46,060 bases of DNA. It comes from Sphingomonas sp. GTDB taxonomy: Bacteria > Pseudomonadota > Alphaproteobacteria > Sphingomonadales > Sphingomonadaceae. The notes below the pieces were generated by a model, which was given only the letters and a program-made list of their open reading frames with translations, was not told the DNA's origin and ran no database searches. This document shows, in pieces, positions 26,011 through 34,325 of the stretch. The translations under genes and the position numbers were made by a program. The DNA is taken from the NCBI GenBank assembly GCA_013001055.1, contig JABDNH010000022.1:1-46060 (forward strand), read 5' to 3'. Position 1 is the stretch's first letter. Each line of letters starts with the position of its first letter.

Positions 26011-27260
26011 ACGGTTTCGCTGGTGACCTTGCGAGCCTTTTCTTCATTCTTGAGTTCGTCGTCAGCGCAGAAGACGTCGCCCGCTTGCTCGATCTCCTCG
26101 GCGGTCGACGGCCGCGCATTGTTGAAGCGTAGAACCGCATAGCCGACCAGCGCCGACAACAGGGAGCCCATCAAGGTGCCGATCTTCGCCGCATCGACTT
26201 CGCTGGGATACATCGGGAAAGCCAGCGCGCCGATGAACAGGCTCATCGTGAAGCCGATCCCGCACAGGATGGAAGCACCGTAGATCTGGGCCCAGCGGGT
26301 GCCGCGCGGACGCCGGGCAAGACGCGTCTTGCAGGCGAAGTAGATCGTGCCGAACACGCCGATCTGCTTGCCGATGAACAGGCCGAGCATGATGCCCAGC
26401 GGCAGCGGTTCGAACAATGCGCCCATGTCGCTGGGCAGTTCGACACCAGCAGCGGCAAAACCGAAGACGGGCACGATGCCGAACATCACCCACGGGTGGA
26501 TATTATGTTCGAGCCGTCGCAGCGGGCTTGATTCCTCGCCCTTGCCGAGCGGGATCGTCAAGGCTGCGAGAACACCGGCAATCGTCGCGTGCACGCCGCT
26601 TGCCAAGACCAGCAGCCAAAGGACGAAAAAGCCGATGAGGAAATAGCGCAGCTTGCGCACGCCATAGAGCGACATCGTTCCCATCACTGCCGTCACGGCC
26701 CCGGCACCGGCCAACGCCAACGTGTTGAGATCGGCGGTGTAGACCAAGGCAATGATGGCGACTGCACCGATATCGTCGACGATGGCAATTGTGACAAGCA
26801 AGAGCTTGATTGCGGCGGGCGCGTGCCTGCCGAGGATCGCCAGCACGCCGATTGCAAAGGCGATGTCGGTTGCAGCCGGGATCGCCCAGCCCGAAGACAG
26901 GACGGGATCGAAGCCCACTACGGTGAGGAAGACGAGCGCCGGCACAGCCATCCCGCCGATAGCGGCGATTATCGGCAGGCGGCGTTCGTCGGGCGTCGAC
27001 AGACGACCTTCGAACCATTCGCGCTTCACTTCCAGCCCGACCAGCAGGAAGAAGACCGCCATCAGGCCGTCGACAATCCAATATTCTACACTGAACTGCC
27101 CGAACCGGGGCATGGTGGGGCCGAATTTGAACTCGAGCAGGTCGTGGTAATAGTGGGCGAGCGGTGAATTCGCCGCGATCAGCGCAAGCGCGGCGGCAGC
27201 GATAAGCACCAGTCCGGCGCGTTTTTCCTCTGCCTGAATCTGTTGTGGGGTTTTTGCCAT
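26007..27260 (-). CDS. nhaA: Na+/H+ antiporter NhaA
   Basis: NhaA exchanges one cytoplasmic Na+ for two protons and controls pH and sodium. The 417-residue protein has about 12 membrane segments and the functional residues: the TDIAFAIGVL segment at 131-140 (unwound helix IV) and the ion-binding pair Asp162-Asp163 in IAIVDDIGAVAI. FFLLVGLEVKREWFEGRLS is also diagnostic. A charged C-terminal tail of about 30 residues extends beyond the E. coli length (388). It starts at ATG 27260, divergent from the TIR operon, and its stop overlaps the anti-sigma gene by four bases. Confidence 0.95.
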   Translation of the reverse strand: MAKTPQQIQAEEKRAGLVLIAAAALALIAANSPLAHYYHDLLEFKFGPTMPRFGQFSVEYWIVDGLMAVFFLLVGLEVKREWFEGRLSTPDERRLPIIAAIGGMAVPALVFLTVVGFDPVLSSGWAIPAATDIAFAIGVLAILGRHAPAAIKLLLVTIAIVDDIGAVAIIALVYTADLNTLALAGAGAVTAVMGTMSLYGVRKLRYFLIGFFVLWLLVLASGVHATIAGVLAALTIPLGKGEESSPLRRLEHNIHPWVMFGIVPVFGFAAAGVELPSDMGALFEPLPLGIMLGLFIGKQIGVFGTIYFACKTRLARRPRGTRWAQIYGASILCGIGFTMSLFIGALAFPMYPSEVDAAKIGTLMGSLLSALVGYAVLRFNNARPSTAEEIEQAGDVFCADDELKNEEKARKVTSETV

Positions 27261-27328
27261 GCGCGTCTCTTAGCCAGAGAAACGTCGCCGCGTCGATATG
27301 GTGCCGCGCTTTTTTCGCGGTTTTCCGT

Positions 27329-27358
27329 TTGCCAGTCACTCCTATTAACTATTATGTT
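27329..27358 (+). promoter_or_regulatory. Candidate promoter of the TIR operon
   Basis: TTGCCA (27329-27334) and, after 18 bases, TATGTT (27353-27358) lie about 60 bases before the TIR start in a stretch that is strikingly AT-rich for this window. Both hexamers deviate from consensus. Confidence 0.4.
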
Positions 27359-27417
27359 AATCAAGATTAGGCCGAGTCGCGTAGCTGGTCTCGATCGTCT
27401 TGAGGTCGGTGGGGGCT

Positions 27418-29466
27418 ATGGAAAAAGACAGCCAATATCTGGCGTTTATTAGTTACAGTCATCGCGACAAGCAGTTTGCGAACTGGCTGCACCGTGCGCT
27501 CGAATTCTATGCGTTGCCCAGCAGGCTTGTCGGGCAGGATAGCCGTCTGGGCCCGATCCCGCGCCGCATCCGTCCGATCTTCCGCGATCGTGAAGAATTG
27601 GCTGCCGCCGAAAATCTCGGGCGCCGGCTGGAATCGGCGCTGGAGAACTCCAAGGCACTTATCGTCCTGTGCTCGCCGGCAGCGGTCGCATCGCGCTGGA
27701 CCAATGAGGAAATCGCGACATTCAAACGGGTCAATCCGGGCGCGCCGGTGCTGGCGGCAATACTTGACGGCGAACCTTTCGCCAGCACCATCGAGGGTCG
27801 CGAGGAGGAAGAATGTTTTCCGCCCGCGCTCCGCTTCAAGCTCGACGCCGAAGGCCGGCTGACGGACCAGCGCGCCGAACCTATTGCGGCCGACTTTCGC
27901 GAAGTAGGCGACGGCAAGCGGCTAGGAAAATTGAAGCTGATCGCCGGGTTGTTCGGGCTGGGTCTCGACGACCTCGTCCAGCGTGATGCGGCGCGGCGCA
28001 ATAAGCGCTTTGCGTGGATCGCCGCAGCCTCTGCGCTCGGCATGGTCGGCACGACCGGCCTGTCGCTCTATGCCATCGACCAACGCGAAGAAGCGATCGA
28101 GCAACGCGAACAAGCCGACGGGCTGATCGAGTTCATGCTGACCGACCTGCGCGAGAAACTGGAGCCGGTGGGGCGGCTGGACGTACTGGAAGCGGTCGGC
28201 GACCGAGCGCTCGACTATTACGCGCAGCAAAAATTGTCCGATCTTGATGCCGACGCGCTGGGACGGCGGTCGCGCGCGCTTCACCTGATGGGTGAGGTCT
28301 CGATGCTGCGCGGTGATAACAAGACGGCGCTTGAGGGCTTTCGCAATGCAGCCGCTACGACGGAAGCGCTACTGGAGCGCCAGCGCGACGACTGGCAGCG
28401 TATTTATGATCACGCGCAAAGCGTCTTCTGGGTCGGTTATCTGGCTGACGAGCAGGGACGGCAGGATGAGGCATTGGCGAGGTTCGTCGAGTATCGCGAC
28501 CTGACGGCGCGGCTGGTCGAAATTAAGCCCGACGACCGGGCATCGCAACTGGAGGCCTCCTACGGGCCCATCAATCTTGGTTATGCCTATCGCAAGCAAC
28601 GACGGTACGACGAAGCGCTGACGGCCTTCGAAGAAGCCCAGGTGCGTCTTGCCGCGATCGACCCGCCCGATCGCGATACCTTGCTCACGATGGTACAGAC
28701 CCACGCGCACAGCGCCACGATCTATACCTCTAATGGGCAGATCGAAAAATCGATAGAGGCGAGGCAGCGTCAACTCGAGGCACTGGATCATGACTTGCTC
28801 GACCAGAGCGACGCGGCGGTAAAGGAAATGCGCGGATATGGAGAGGCCAATCTTTTCGTGTCCCACTTCGTCCGAGGCGATTTGCGAAAAGCCGACGAAT
28901 GTCTCGCCAGGGCAGAAGCAATTTTTGCCGATCTTTCGACCACGGAACCTGACAATCAGGAATGGCGGGAAACACGCGCAAATTCGCTGGTAAATCGTGG
29001 GCTGATCGAGCTTGCCCGTGGCGAGCGGACCGCAGCTCGCGGACGGGCGAACCAAGCGACCGCCGAAGTTCAAGCGCTGCTCCAAGGGTCGGCGGACAAC
29101 GTATCTCTTCAGAAGAAGCTGTTGGCGGCGCTCATGCTATCGGCGCTCAGCGGGAGTCCCGTTAACGTACAGGAAGCGCAAAAGCTGGTCCAAGAATTGC
29201 AACATGGCGACGGATTTCGCGACGATGTTCAGTCGCGGCACAATGCAGCGACTTTACTGATGGCGCTTGGCGATCAAGCCGGGACGCCGGCCGAACGCGC
29301 CTCATTGTGGAGCAAGTCTCGCACAATCCTTGAGCAGGCGGACGTCACCAATCCCTTTATCGCCTTGCCCCGCGCCGCGCTCGCTCGGCGAAGCGGCACG
29401 ACCACCACAAACCTTCCGCCGGGGCTCGATCCCGACTCGGCATTCGGAGGCATTTTTCGGGATTGA
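27418..29466 (+). CDS. TIR domain protein with membrane helix and TPR region
   Basis: A 682-residue protein. The N-terminal TIR domain (about 6-160) has the box FISYSHRD (10-17) and SRWTNEEI (92-99), where Glu97/Glu98 after Trp94 is in the place of the catalytic glutamate of NAD-cleaving TIRs (Glu98 aligns with W+4 of SARM1). A basic stretch (QRDAARRNKR) leads into one membrane helix at 198-220. The remaining 450 residues are helical with TPR-like units (YGPINLGYAYRKQRRYDEAL, and HLMGEVSMLRGDNKTALEGF). ATG 27418 is chosen over TTG 27400. It heads a three-gene operon. Likely role: membrane-bound sensor/NADase; the activity is inferred from the family. Confidence 0.88.
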   Translation: MEKDSQYLAFISYSHRDKQFANWLHRALEFYALPSRLVGQDSRLGPIPRRIRPIFRDREELAAAENLGRRLESALENSKALIVLCSPAAVASRWTNEEIATFKRVNPGAPVLAAILDGEPFASTIEGREEEECFPPALRFKLDAEGRLTDQRAEPIAADFREVGDGKRLGKLKLIAGLFGLGLDDLVQRDAARRNKRFAWIAAASALGMVGTTGLSLYAIDQREEAIEQREQADGLIEFMLTDLREKLEPVGRLDVLEAVGDRALDYYAQQKLSDLDADALGRRSRALHLMGEVSMLRGDNKTALEGFRNAAATTEALLERQRDDWQRIYDHAQSVFWVGYLADEQGRQDEALARFVEYRDLTARLVEIKPDDRASQLEASYGPINLGYAYRKQRRYDEALTAFEEAQVRLAAIDPPDRDTLLTMVQTHAHSATIYTSNGQIEKSIEARQRQLEALDHDLLDQSDAAVKEMRGYGEANLFVSHFVRGDLRKADECLARAEAIFADLSTTEPDNQEWRETRANSLVNRGLIELARGERTAARGRANQATAEVQALLQGSADNVSLQKKLLAALMLSALSGSPVNVQEAQKLVQELQHGDGFRDDVQSRHNAATLLMALGDQAGTPAERASLWSKSRTILEQADVTNPFIALPRAALARRSGTTTTNLPPGLDPDSAFGGIFRD

Positions 29467-29484
29467 CGCACAAGGAGAAGCACA

Positions 29485-29859
29485 ATGGCAGACACGGCAA
29501 CAATTACGGTAGCACAGAATTCGGACGGGTCTTTCTCGGCCAGCGTTGCGCCAGATACGATTACGCCTGACAGCCAAAAGAGCGTGAAGCTGGAAATCGA
29601 CTCGCCGGGTTGGATGTTCGACAGTGTCACCACGCCGCCGGAAAAGGCCCAGGGATGGACAAGTGTCGGCTCGGGTGTGTTCATCGAGAATGGTTCGGAC
29701 TTTTCGATGAAGTCCGATTCAAACTCGACGCAGGTCAAGCTTAAGGACAAGGGCGACGACAAGGGCCAGCACCCGCAGCACCATTATCTGTGCTGCCTCA
29801 CCAATGGTTCCTCAATGATCAACACGGACCCCATCATCATCGATCGTGATGGTAATTAG
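29485..29859 (+). CDS. Small protein of no recognised family in TIR/SLOG operon
   Basis: I do not recognise this 124-residue protein. It has no signal peptide and no membrane helix. Composition is rich in Ser, Thr, Asp, Lys and Gly with alternating hydrophobic residues, suggesting a beta-sandwich (TATITVAQNSDGSFSASV, SVKLEIDSPGWMF, GWTSVGSGVFIENGSDF). Near the end lies HPQHHYLCC, a His/Cys cluster that could bind metal, then INTDPIIIDRDGN. A strong ribosome site (AAGGAG, 29473-29478) precedes ATG 29485, only 18 bases after the TIR gene stop, so it is cotranslated with it. Its base composition looks less GC-rich than its neighbours by eye. Confidence 0.75.
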   Translation: MADTATITVAQNSDGSFSASVAPDTITPDSQKSVKLEIDSPGWMFDSVTTPPEKAQGWTSVGSGVFIENGSDFSMKSDSNSTQVKLKDKGDDKGQHPQHHYLCCLTNGSSMINTDPIIIDRDGN

Positions 29860-29871
29860 GATCTGATCGGC

Positions 29872-29905
29872 AAAGCAGGGCGCCGGGTAACTGGCGCCTT
29901 GCCTT
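29872..29905 (+). terminator. Attenuator-like hairpin inside the TIR operon
   Basis: AAAGCAGGGCGCC (29872-29884) and GGCGCCTTGCCTT (29893-29905) pair over 13 positions (one G-T wobble, one mismatch) with an 8-base loop. It follows the small gene by 13 bases and lacks a U run, so it may be a partial terminator or an RNA stabiliser setting the level of the third gene. Confidence 0.5.
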
Positions 29906-29956
29906 CCCTTTGGAAATGTGGCGTGCTCGGATGATGCGAGGGGGGCATATTCAGGC

Positions 29957-31762
29957 GTGACATCATCGAGCGAACAGTATCGCCCGCGGCTTACATTGCG
30001 CTTCGGGATCACCGGGCATCGTCCGCCGCGGCTGGACCTTGCGCATAGCGACACGATCCGTACCGCCTGTTCCGAGATCTTCAACGTGGCGCGCGGCTCG
30101 CTGGTCACGCTGCATTCGGCGCACCGGTCGGTGTTCTCCGATAACACGCCCGAAGTGAAGCTCGTTACCTCGCTGGCGGAAGGCGCAGACGTGCTGGCGG
30201 CAGAAGCCGCTCTCGCCACGGGGAATGCGATCGCCGCCTGCCTCCCATTCCCGCAAGATGTCTACGCCAAGGATTTCGGGGCCGAAGAATGGGCGCGCAC
30301 CGAAAAGATGCTTGCCGCTGCCGACACGGTAATGTCGATCGACGATCATTCGCAGGGCGAAACCGCGGCGTATGAAGCGGCCGGTCGCGTCGTCCTGGCG
30401 CAATCCGATATTCTCATTGCCATCTGGGACGGGGAAGCAGCGCGCGGCCGCGGCGGCACGACGCAGGTCATCGCCGAAGCGGTCGCGCTGCACCAGCCCG
30501 TCATCCACATCGATGCCAAGGGCGAGAAGCCGCCCGAACTGCTGTGGAGCGGACTGCACGAAGCGGTACCCGACCGTCCCTCGCTCGACGGAGTGAAACG
30601 GGCCGATGCGCGCCTGGCGCTGCCGCACCTGATCGAAGCATTATGCGCGCCGCCCGATGGCGAAGACGCGGACGAATTGGCCAGCTTCATCTCACCGCGG
30701 CACAGCAAACCGAAGACTTCGCTTGGATGGCCGCTCCTGCTTGCAGCGACGGGTGCCAAAAGCTGGAGCAAGATCTCGACCCGTGCTCCGACGGCGAACG
30801 ACAGTGCGCGCTGGCTCAAGCCGCACACCGAACCCTTCGCGGACCAAGGCCGGTACGGTCAACGGTTGAACGGCAGCATGCTGTGCCGCTTTGGCAGGGC
30901 AGATGCGCAGGCCAACGACTTCGCGCTGCGGTTCCGGTCGAGCTTTGTGACCAATTTTGCGATGGCGGGGCTGGCAGTGTTCCTGGCCCTGCTTGGATTG
31001 CTGATCCCCGAAGCCAAAAAATTGCTCATCGCGCTGGAATTGCTCGTGATCCTCTTGATCATCGCCAATACGCGCTTTGCCAACCGCCAGAACCTGCATC
31101 GCTGCTGGCTCGACCGGCGGCACCTTGCCGAACGACTTCGCCTGCTGGCGATGGCGTCGCCGCTCGGGCGGCTAAGCCTTCGCGATGTCGAGGACGGCAC
31201 GACCCACCCGGGATGGGTCAGCTGGTATGCACGCGCCTCTGCCCGCGAATTGGGACTGGTGCGCGCAACCTTCGATCGGGGCTACCTCGAAAAGGTGCGC
31301 GGCGTGATGCTTTCGCTGATCGACGAGCAACTGGGCTATCACAAGCGAAATGCCCATTCGATGCACCATGCCAACCACCAGCTCCACCGCGCCGGCGACC
31401 TGCTTTTCATCGGCACGATCGTCGCCTGCGTAACCTACCTCGCGATCAGCTTCGGTTTCGGTAAGGTGGGCGATATATTCGGCATGAGCGGCACTGCATT
31501 GGTCACCTTCGTCACTGCCTTGTTCCCGGCGCTGGCGGCGGCGTTGTACGGCATTCGGATGCAGGGTGACTTTGCGGCCACAGGCGAACGCTCGGCGGCG
31601 ATTTCCAGCCAGCTCGGCAAGTTGCGCAATGCCTTGGAAGCTGACCCACTATCCTTCGACCGACTGGCCGAACGGTCGCGGCGACTGGGCGAGATCATGC
31701 TCTCCGAAGTGCAGCAATGGCACCTGCATTACGAAACGCGGCCGATGTCGCTGCCCGGCTAG
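29957..31762 (+). CDS. SLOG-like domain protein with four membrane helices (SLATT-like)
   Basis: A 601-residue protein. The N-terminal Rossmann-like domain shows GITGHRP (17-23), SLAEGADVLAAEAAL (72-86), LPFPQDVYAKDF (96-107), DILIAIWDGE (151-160) and GRGGTTQVIAEA (164-175). These resemble SLOG nucleotide-binding domains, including the glycine-rich phosphate loop. The C-terminal half has two hydrophobic pairs (about 331-350 with 356-371, and 482-502 with 512-532), with a helical linker and tail, resembling SLATT-type membrane effectors. GTG 29957 is chosen because GAGGGGG lies about 11 bases upstream; GTG 29918 is in frame but has no suitable site. By analogy it senses a nucleotide signal and acts on the membrane. 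It overlaps the channel gene by four bases (CTAG). Confidence 0.75.
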   Translation: MTSSSEQYRPRLTLRFGITGHRPPRLDLAHSDTIRTACSEIFNVARGSLVTLHSAHRSVFSDNTPEVKLVTSLAEGADVLAAEAALATGNAIAACLPFPQDVYAKDFGAEEWARTEKMLAAADTVMSIDDHSQGETAAYEAAGRVVLAQSDILIAIWDGEAARGRGGTTQVIAEAVALHQPVIHIDAKGEKPPELLWSGLHEAVPDRPSLDGVKRADARLALPHLIEALCAPPDGEDADELASFISPRHSKPKTSLGWPLLLAATGAKSWSKISTRAPTANDSARWLKPHTEPFADQGRYGQRLNGSMLCRFGRADAQANDFALRFRSSFVTNFAMAGLAVFLALLGLLIPEAKKLLIALELLVILLIIANTRFANRQNLHRCWLDRRHLAERLRLLAMASPLGRLSLRDVEDGTTHPGWVSWYARASARELGLVRATFDRGYLEKVRGVMLSLIDEQLGYHKRNAHSMHHANHQLHRAGDLLFIGTIVACVTYLAISFGFGKVGDIFGMSGTALVTFVTALFPALAAALYGIRMQGDFAATGERSAAISSQLGKLRNALEADPLSFDRLAERSRRLGEIMLSEVQQWHLHYETRPMSLPG

Positions 31763-32205
31763 CGCTTCTTGCGCGGGCGGCGGCCTTTTAGGTGCCAGAA
31801 TTTCTCCATGTAGAGATAGGTCATCGACGCGGTCCAACCGACCATGACGAGGCCGTTGAGGGCAGATACACCGCTGATGATACGGATGGCGCCGGTCGGG
31901 ATGAGATCGCCGATGCCAAGCGTTGTGTAGCTGGTGATCGAGAAATAGAAGGCATCGCCCAGATCATGTCCGACGGGGCCGTCAATGCTGCCAAAGCCGC
32001 CCAAGGCCTCTAGCCAGAGAAAGGCCAACGCGTAGATGAAGCAATGTACGACATGGCTGACCAGCGCGGCGGTCAGCATGATGATGATGCGCATGCGCGG
32101 CGGCACTCGCAAATGCGTCAGGTTGTTCGAGGTGAAGCGCAGCACCTCGTAATGGATCGCGATAGTCGCAGCGACGAGGATGAGACAGACGAGCGCGGTG
32201 AGCAT
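31759..32205 (-). CDS. Two-helix potassium channel family protein
   Basis: A 148-residue membrane protein with a pore-loop sequence SYTTLGIGDLIP; TTLGIGD (94-100) is close to the K+ selectivity filter (TVGYGD). Hydrophobic segments precede (1-18, 40-68) and follow (about 105-130) the loop, so it matches the Ion_trans_2 class. The C-terminus is very basic (KGRRPRKKR). The start is uncertain: ATG 32205 is chosen, while the frame extends to a TTG at 32262. It converges with the SLOG gene, so it is not in that operon. Confidence 0.7.
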   Translation of the reverse strand: MLTALVCLILVAATIAIHYEVLRFTSNNLTHLRVPPRMRIIIMLTAALVSHVVHCFIYALAFLWLEALGGFGSIDGPVGHDLGDAFYFSITSYTTLGIGDLIPTGAIRIISGVSALNGLVMVGWTASMTYLYMEKFWHLKGRRPRKKR

Positions 32206-32297
32206 ATGCGATGGCTTAGCAGCGAGGATGGCAAACGTCACGATGGCTTGGCCACGCGCCAAAGCCTGCCTAAGACGGTTCCCCAGGGGAGGCGCCG

Positions 32298-32567
32298 ATG
32301 CATGATGATCGCGAGCAGGATAACGCGCAACGCAGTGCGTATTGGCGCGCCAACGTTCGCTTGCTGCTGGTCCTGCTGTCGATCTGGTTTGCCGTATCGT
32401 TCGGTGCCGGGATCCTGCTTCGCGAATGGCTCGATCAGTGGCGCATCGGTGGCTATCCGCTCGGCTTCTGGTTCGCGCAGCAGGGCAGCATCTACGCCTT
32501 TATCATCCTGATCGTCGTCTACGTGCGCCGCATGGAGCGGATCGAGCGCGAGTATGGCGACGATTAG
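32298..32567 (+). CDS. DUF4212 small subunit of sodium/substrate symporter
   Basis: An 89-residue protein with two membrane helices (about 20-42 and 55-76). The motifs AYWRANVRLLLVLLSIWF, GGYPLGFWFAQQGS and VYVRRMERIEREYG are those of the DUF4212 partner that precedes VC_2705-type symporters. A strong ribosome site (AGGGGAGG) lies before ATG 32298. The symporter gene starts on the base after its stop, so the two are one operon and probably one transport complex. Confidence 0.9.
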   Translation: MHDDREQDNAQRSAYWRANVRLLLVLLSIWFAVSFGAGILLREWLDQWRIGGYPLGFWFAQQGSIYAFIILIVVYVRRMERIEREYGDD

Positions 32568-34310
32568 ATGGAAACGCAGACCCTCATCTATATTTTTGTC
32601 GCGTTGAGCTTTGCGCTCTACATCGGCATCGCGATCTGGTCGCGTGCCGGGTCGACCGACGAATTCTACGTGGCCGGCGGCGGCGTGAACCCGGTTGTCA
32701 ACGGCATGGCGACCGCGGCCGACTGGATGAGCGCAGCAAGCTTTATCTCGATGGCAGGATTGATCGCCTTCCTCGGCTACGACGGATCGGTCTATCTGAT
32801 GGGCTGGACGGGCGGATATGTGTTGCTGGCGCTGCTGCTTGCTCCTTATCTGCGCAAGTTCGGGCAGTTCACCGTTCCCGACTTCATCGGCACCCGCTAT
32901 TACAGCAAGACTGCGCGCGTGGTGGCGGTAATCTGCCTCATTTTCATCAGCTTCACCTATATTGCGGGACAGATGCGGGGCGTGGGTATCGTCTTCTCGC
33001 GCTTCCTCGATGTGCCGATCACCATCGGGGTGATTGCGGGCATGGGCATCGTTTTCGTCTACGCCGTGTTGGGCGGCATGAAGGGCATCACTTACACCCA
33101 GGTCGCGCAATATTGCGTGCTGATCTTCGCGTACCTGGTGCCGGCTTTCTTCATCAGCTTCATGGTGACGGGCAATCCGGTGCCGCAACTGGGGCTGGGA
33201 TCGAGCGTGGAGGGCGGCACCTATTTTCTAGACAAGCTCGATGCGACGCTGATCGACCTAGGCTTCGCCGCCTACACGGACGGATCGAAATCCACCATCG
33301 ACGTATTTTTTATCACCGCGGCGCTGATGATCGGCACGGCTGGGTTGCCGCATGTAATCGTGCGCTTTTTCACCGTTCCCAAGGCATCCGATGCGCGGCG
33401 GTCGGCAGGGTGGGCGCTGGCGTTTATCGCCTTGTTGTACACGACCGCTCCGGCAGTCGGCGCGTTCGCGCGCGCCAACTTTATCGATACGGTCGACGGG
33501 ACCCAATATAGCGAAGCACCGGAGTGGTTCATCAACTGGGAAGCCAACGATCTCATCGCCTTTCGCGACAAGAATGGTGATGGCGTGATGCAGGTGCGCG
33601 CGGGCGATGCCTTCGACGGTGCGCCGCTGTTCACCGAAGAGGCGGGCGCAGCGGGCGAACGTGTCGTCTCCAACGCACCTGCGCCCGGCGATAACGAAGT
33701 CTATGTCGACCGCGACATCATGGTGCTGGCCAACCCGGAAATCGCCAACCTGCCCGGCTGGGTGATTGCCCTGGTCGCAGCGGGCGGGCTGGCGGCAGCG
33801 CTGTCCACCGCGGCCGGGCTGTTGCTGGTGATCTCCAGTTCGGTCAGCCACGACCTGCTCAAACGAACTTTCCGGCCCGATATCAGCGAAAAAGGCGAAT
33901 TGCGCGCGGCGCGGATCGCAATCACGGCGGCAATCCTGGTGGCGGGCTATTTGGGAATCAATCCGCCTGGCTTTGTGGCGCAAGTGGTGGCCTTTGCCTT
34001 TGGCCTAGCCGCTGCGTCGCTTTTCCCGGCGATCTTCATGGGTATTTTCATAAAGGCGATGAACAAAGAAGGCGCGATTGCCGGCATGGTCGCCGGGCTG
34101 ACCGTCACCTTCCTCTACATCGCCTGGTTCAAGCTGTGGAATCCGGCCGCCAACACAGCGGACAACTGGTGGTTTGGTATCTCGCCTGAAGGCATCGGCG
34201 TGATCGGCATGCTGGTCAATTTCGCGGTTGCATTCGCCGTGCGCAGCATGACTGCGCCGACGCCCGATGACGTGCGCAAAATGGTCGATGACATACGAAT
34301 GATCCGTTAG
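32568..34310 (+). CDS. Sodium/solute symporter (SSS family, VC_2705 type)
   Basis: A 580-residue member of the sodium:solute symporter family, related to acetate permease ActP, with about 13 membrane helices. GGVNPVVNGMATAADWMSAA and FTVPDFIGTRYYSK are typical. Between membrane parts lies a long hydrophilic insertion (about 310-385) holding DKNGDGVMQ at 334-342, which has the D-x-N-x-D-G pattern of a calcium loop. The substrate may be a small carboxylate such as acetate or pyruvate; this is inferred from the family. It is translated directly after the DUF4212 subunit and converges with argH. Confidence 0.9.
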   Translation: METQTLIYIFVALSFALYIGIAIWSRAGSTDEFYVAGGGVNPVVNGMATAADWMSAASFISMAGLIAFLGYDGSVYLMGWTGGYVLLALLLAPYLRKFGQFTVPDFIGTRYYSKTARVVAVICLIFISFTYIAGQMRGVGIVFSRFLDVPITIGVIAGMGIVFVYAVLGGMKGITYTQVAQYCVLIFAYLVPAFFISFMVTGNPVPQLGLGSSVEGGTYFLDKLDATLIDLGFAAYTDGSKSTIDVFFITAALMIGTAGLPHVIVRFFTVPKASDARRSAGWALAFIALLYTTAPAVGAFARANFIDTVDGTQYSEAPEWFINWEANDLIAFRDKNGDGVMQVRAGDAFDGAPLFTEEAGAAGERVVSNAPAPGDNEVYVDRDIMVLANPEIANLPGWVIALVAAGGLAAALSTAAGLLLVISSSVSHDLLKRTFRPDISEKGELRAARIAITAAILVAGYLGINPPGFVAQVVAFAFGLAAASLFPAIFMGIFIKAMNKEGAIAGMVAGLTVTFLYIAWFKLWNPAANTADNWWFGISPEGIGVIGMLVNFAVAFAVRSMTAPTPDDVRKMVDDIRMIR

Positions 34311-34325
34311 GCTGCTGCGCTACCG

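Noticed and set aside
31759-32205. Channel gene as fourth member of the TIR/SLOG system
   Set aside because: It is on the opposite strand and convergent, and small K+ channel genes of this kind are common as single genes. Proximity alone is not enough.
32238-33188. 316-residue minus-strand open frame over the symporter
   Set aside because: Antisense to the DUF4212/symporter operon; its product is His/Asp/Arg-rich with no motif.
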